From: an uncultured Pelagibacteraceae bacterium
GTDB lineage: Bacteria; Pseudomonadota; Alphaproteobacteria; Pelagibacterales; Pelagibacteraceae
Assembly: GCA_902620465.1 (NCBI GenBank)
Contig: CACNIF010000001.1
Coordinates: 62,001 to 126,000 of the forward strand
DNA length: 64,000 nt
Direction of reading: 5' to 3'
Shown: positions 62,624-64,000 of the stretch, one piece after another
Position numbering within the stretch: position 1 is the stretch's first letter
Layout of the letters: every line of letters begins with the position of its first letter
Notes under the pieces: model-generated
What the model was told of the DNA's origin: nothing
What the model saw: the letters and a program-made list of their open reading frames with translations, nothing else
Databases searched by the model: none
Made by a program: the position numbers and the translations under genes

Positions 62624-63331
62624 ATGTTTAAACATTTTGAACCAAACAAAATATTTTCAATCACTTCGAAAGCTCCGAGATATGTCCTTTATCTACTTGT
62701 AATCGTTTTGACTATCGGTCTTATTGAGTCTTTATTATTGTCACCTGAAGATTATTTGCAAAGTCATACTGTTAGAATTATGTATGTTCATGTACCCGCA
62801 GCATGGTTAGCACTTGGAATTTTTTCTTCAATTACATTTTTATCAATAACCGGTTATATTTTTAAGTTAAAAAACTTTTTTTTGATCGCTAAAAGTTTAG
62901 CTCCATCAGGTTTCATCTTTAATATTATTGCTTTAGTCACAGGATCTATTTGGGGTAAACCAACATGGGGAACATGGTGGGCTTGGGATGCTAGAATTAC
63001 TTCTATGTTAATTCTTGCACTTTTTTATTTAATGTTTTTAATGGCCTGGAGAATTTATGATAGAAAAGAACAAGTTTTTAAAATTACCTCAATCATAACA
63101 GTTTTAGGGATAATAAATGTTCCAATAATCAAGTATTCTGTAGATTGGTGGAATACGCTTCATCAGCCAGCGTCAATAAATATTTTATCAAAATCTACAA
63201 TTCATTCTTCAATGTTAGTGCCTTTGTTGATTATGACTGCGGCATTTGCCCTATTCTCGTTGTTAATTTTTTTAATGAAATATAATACAGAACTGATAAA
63301 AATTAAAAATAAGGGTTTAGACAGATTATGA
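62624..63331 (+). CDS. ccmC: Heme exporter protein CcmC
   Basis: CcmC is the inner-membrane protein that loads heme onto CcmE in cytochrome c maturation system I. The 235-residue protein has six membrane helices and the Trp-rich heme-handling motif WGKPTWGTWWAWDARITSMLIL, flanked by the two external His (MYVHVPAAW and TLHQPASI). It overlaps ccmD by ATGA. The order ccmC-D-E followed by a probable ccmF start is standard. Confidence 0.97.
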   Translation: MFKHFEPNKIFSITSKAPRYVLYLLVIVLTIGLIESLLLSPEDYLQSHTVRIMYVHVPAAWLALGIFSSITFLSITGYIFKLKNFFLIAKSLAPSGFIFNIIALVTGSIWGKPTWGTWWAWDARITSMLILALFYLMFLMAWRIYDRKEQVFKITSIITVLGIINVPIIKYSVDWWNTLHQPASINILSKSTIHSSMLVPLLIMTAAFALFSLLIFLMKYNTELIKIKNKGLDRL

Positions 63332-63555
63332 TTATTGAATTATTTTATATGAGTGGATATGGAATTTATGTTTGGAGTTCATTTGCTTTTACATTTTTAA
63401 GTTTTATTTCTTTATATGTCGTTACTAAGAGTCAGTACGTAAAAGAAAAAAATAAGTTTATAGCTAAATTTGGGAACCTAAACGCTGAAAGAGCTGCCTC
63501 TGCTAAACTACAAAAAATTAATAGAGAGATTTTGTCCAATACTTCAACAATTTAA
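63328..63555 (+). CDS. ccmD: Heme exporter protein CcmD
   Basis: CcmD is a small single-helix protein that helps release holo-CcmE from CcmABC. The 75-residue protein has MSGYGIYVWSSFAFTFLSFISLYVVTKSQ, the family-typical Gly-Tyr-Trp start of the helix, and then a Lys/Arg-rich tail. Assignment depends on position between ccmC and ccmE plus the helix pattern. The tail is longer than in most CcmD. Confidence 0.9.
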   Translation: MIIELFYMSGYGIYVWSSFAFTFLSFISLYVVTKSQYVKEKNKFIAKFGNLNAERAASAKLQKINREILSNTSTI

Positions 63556-63566
63556 CTTTTTAAGCC

Positions 63567-63986
63567 ATGTATGGTCGTAAAGTTAAACTAAGATTTTTTT
63601 TCGTTTTCTTAATTATTATTACATTAAGTTTGACAGTATTTCTTATTCTAAAATCTTTGGAAGAAAATGTTATTTATTATAAATCTCCATCTGAAGTAAA
63701 AATTTTATCTGAAGAGCAGAAGAAAAAGATTAGAATTGGTGGAATGGTAAAAACTGACTCGATTTCTATTATCAATAAAGAATTAAGTTTTGTTATCACA
63801 GACTTTAAAAGTGAAATTAACGTTGTTTATTCAGGACTAATACCTAATCTTTTTGAAGAAGGTAAAGGTGTTGTTGCAGAAGGATTTTTAAAAGATGAAA
63901 ATTTTTTTTCAGCAACTAAAATTTTAGCAAAACATGATGAAAATTACATGCCTCCCGAAGTTAAGGCTGCTTTAGAGGAGAAATAA
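63567..63986 (+). CDS. ccmE: Cytochrome c maturation heme chaperone CcmE
   Basis: CcmE carries heme covalently through a His in the periplasm to CcmF/H. The 139-residue protein has an N-terminal membrane anchor ([21 protein letters not shown]), an OB-like beta domain with [35 protein letters not shown], and the terminal heme-binding motif [17 protein letters not shown], in which the His is the attachment site and Tyr the neighbouring ligand. Confidence 0.96.
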   Translation: MYGRKVKLRFFFVFLIIITLSLTVFLILKSLEENVIYYKSPSEVKILSEEQKKKIRIGGMVKTDSISIINKELSFVITDFKSEINVVYSGLIPNLFEEGKGVVAEGFLKDENFFSATKILAKHDENYMPPEVKAALEEK

Positions 63987-63987
63987 A

Positions 63988-64000
63988 ATGTCAAGTTTAA
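63988..64000 (+). CDS. First codons of the next gene, probably ccmF
   Basis: ATG TCA AGT TTA begins one base after the ccmE stop and runs off the window. In system I operons ccmF, the heme lyase subunit, follows ccmE, so ccmF is the expected identity. Only four codons are visible. Confidence 0.4.

Noticed and set aside
1-64000. CRISPR arrays, insertion sequences, prophage or integrase genes
   Set aside because: No regularly spaced repeats, transposase, integrase or phage structural genes are present. The only mobile-type scar is the local tandem duplication at 6.4-9.9 kb.

Overview
The window looks like a chromosomal segment of a SAR11-type (Pelagibacterales) alphaproteobacterium. The DNA is very A+T-rich, genes overlap or nearly touch (many ATGA, GTGA and TAATG junctions), proteins are rich in Lys, Asn and Ile, no gap exceeds about 260 bp, and no insertion sequence, prophage or CRISPR array is visible. 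The gene order is that of the alphaproteobacterial replication-origin neighbourhood.

Layout. (1) 1-13.8 kb: holA (partial, + strand), then a minus-strand run of parB, parA, rsmG with an embedded parS site, mnmG, mnmE, two tandem GT41/OGT-like glycosyltransferases separated by a relic of the mnmE 5' end, rho, hemJ, hemH and hemE. (2) 13.8-14.06 kb: the hemE/PPSR intergenic region, the best oriC candidate. Gene direction diverges here. (3) 14-18.3 kb: PPSR, maf, aroE, coaE, dnaQ (+), then secB and fxsA (-). (4) 18.4-30.9 kb: Tim44-like, Smr, hslUV, hisB-hisH-(FkbM methyltransferase)-hisA-hisF-hisE, a small membrane-anchored protein, HIT, GNAT, lolA-ftsK, a UbiH-like monooxygenase and a LON-domain protein. 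(5) 30.9-47.6 kb: tRNA-Gly(GCC), a GT4 glycosyltransferase, phhB, purH, a heparinase-like protein, rpe, a two-subunit SSS transporter, a hypothetical gene and acs, EVE, tsaD, hemC-hemD, mscS, YggT, folD and two small proteins. (6) 47.6-57.5 kb: the most accessory-looking stretch, with an MBL hydrolase, a PQQ-type sugar dehydrogenase, an SDR without the usual catalytic Tyr, a photolyase-related protein lacking most Fe-S Cys ligands, a 43-aa DUF2256 zinc-ribbon gene missed by the ORF track, a DUF4174-like protein, a secreted VCBS/ASPIC-UnbV protein, a fasciclin protein, a Cys-rich secreted protein, and a second photolyase-like protein with its FAD domain first. (7) 57.5-64 kb: argG, IalB-like, aldo/keto reductase, BI-1, DUF2794, yciB, hspQ, a structured intergenic RNA candidate, and ccmC-ccmD-ccmE with the first codons of probably ccmF.

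How it fits together. The origin-proximal block couples chromosome segregation (ParABS, FtsK), tRNA wobble modification (MnmEG) and replication (HolA, DnaQ). Heme supply (HemE, HemH, HemJ, HemC, HemD) links to cytochrome c maturation (Ccm). The transporter and Acs may form an organic-acid uptake and activation pair. The SDR/photolyase/DUF2256/DUF4174 cluster plus the second photolyase-like gene is the best candidate for a poorly described, light-related module. All calls come from reading translations and motifs. No database search, skew calculation or folding program was run.
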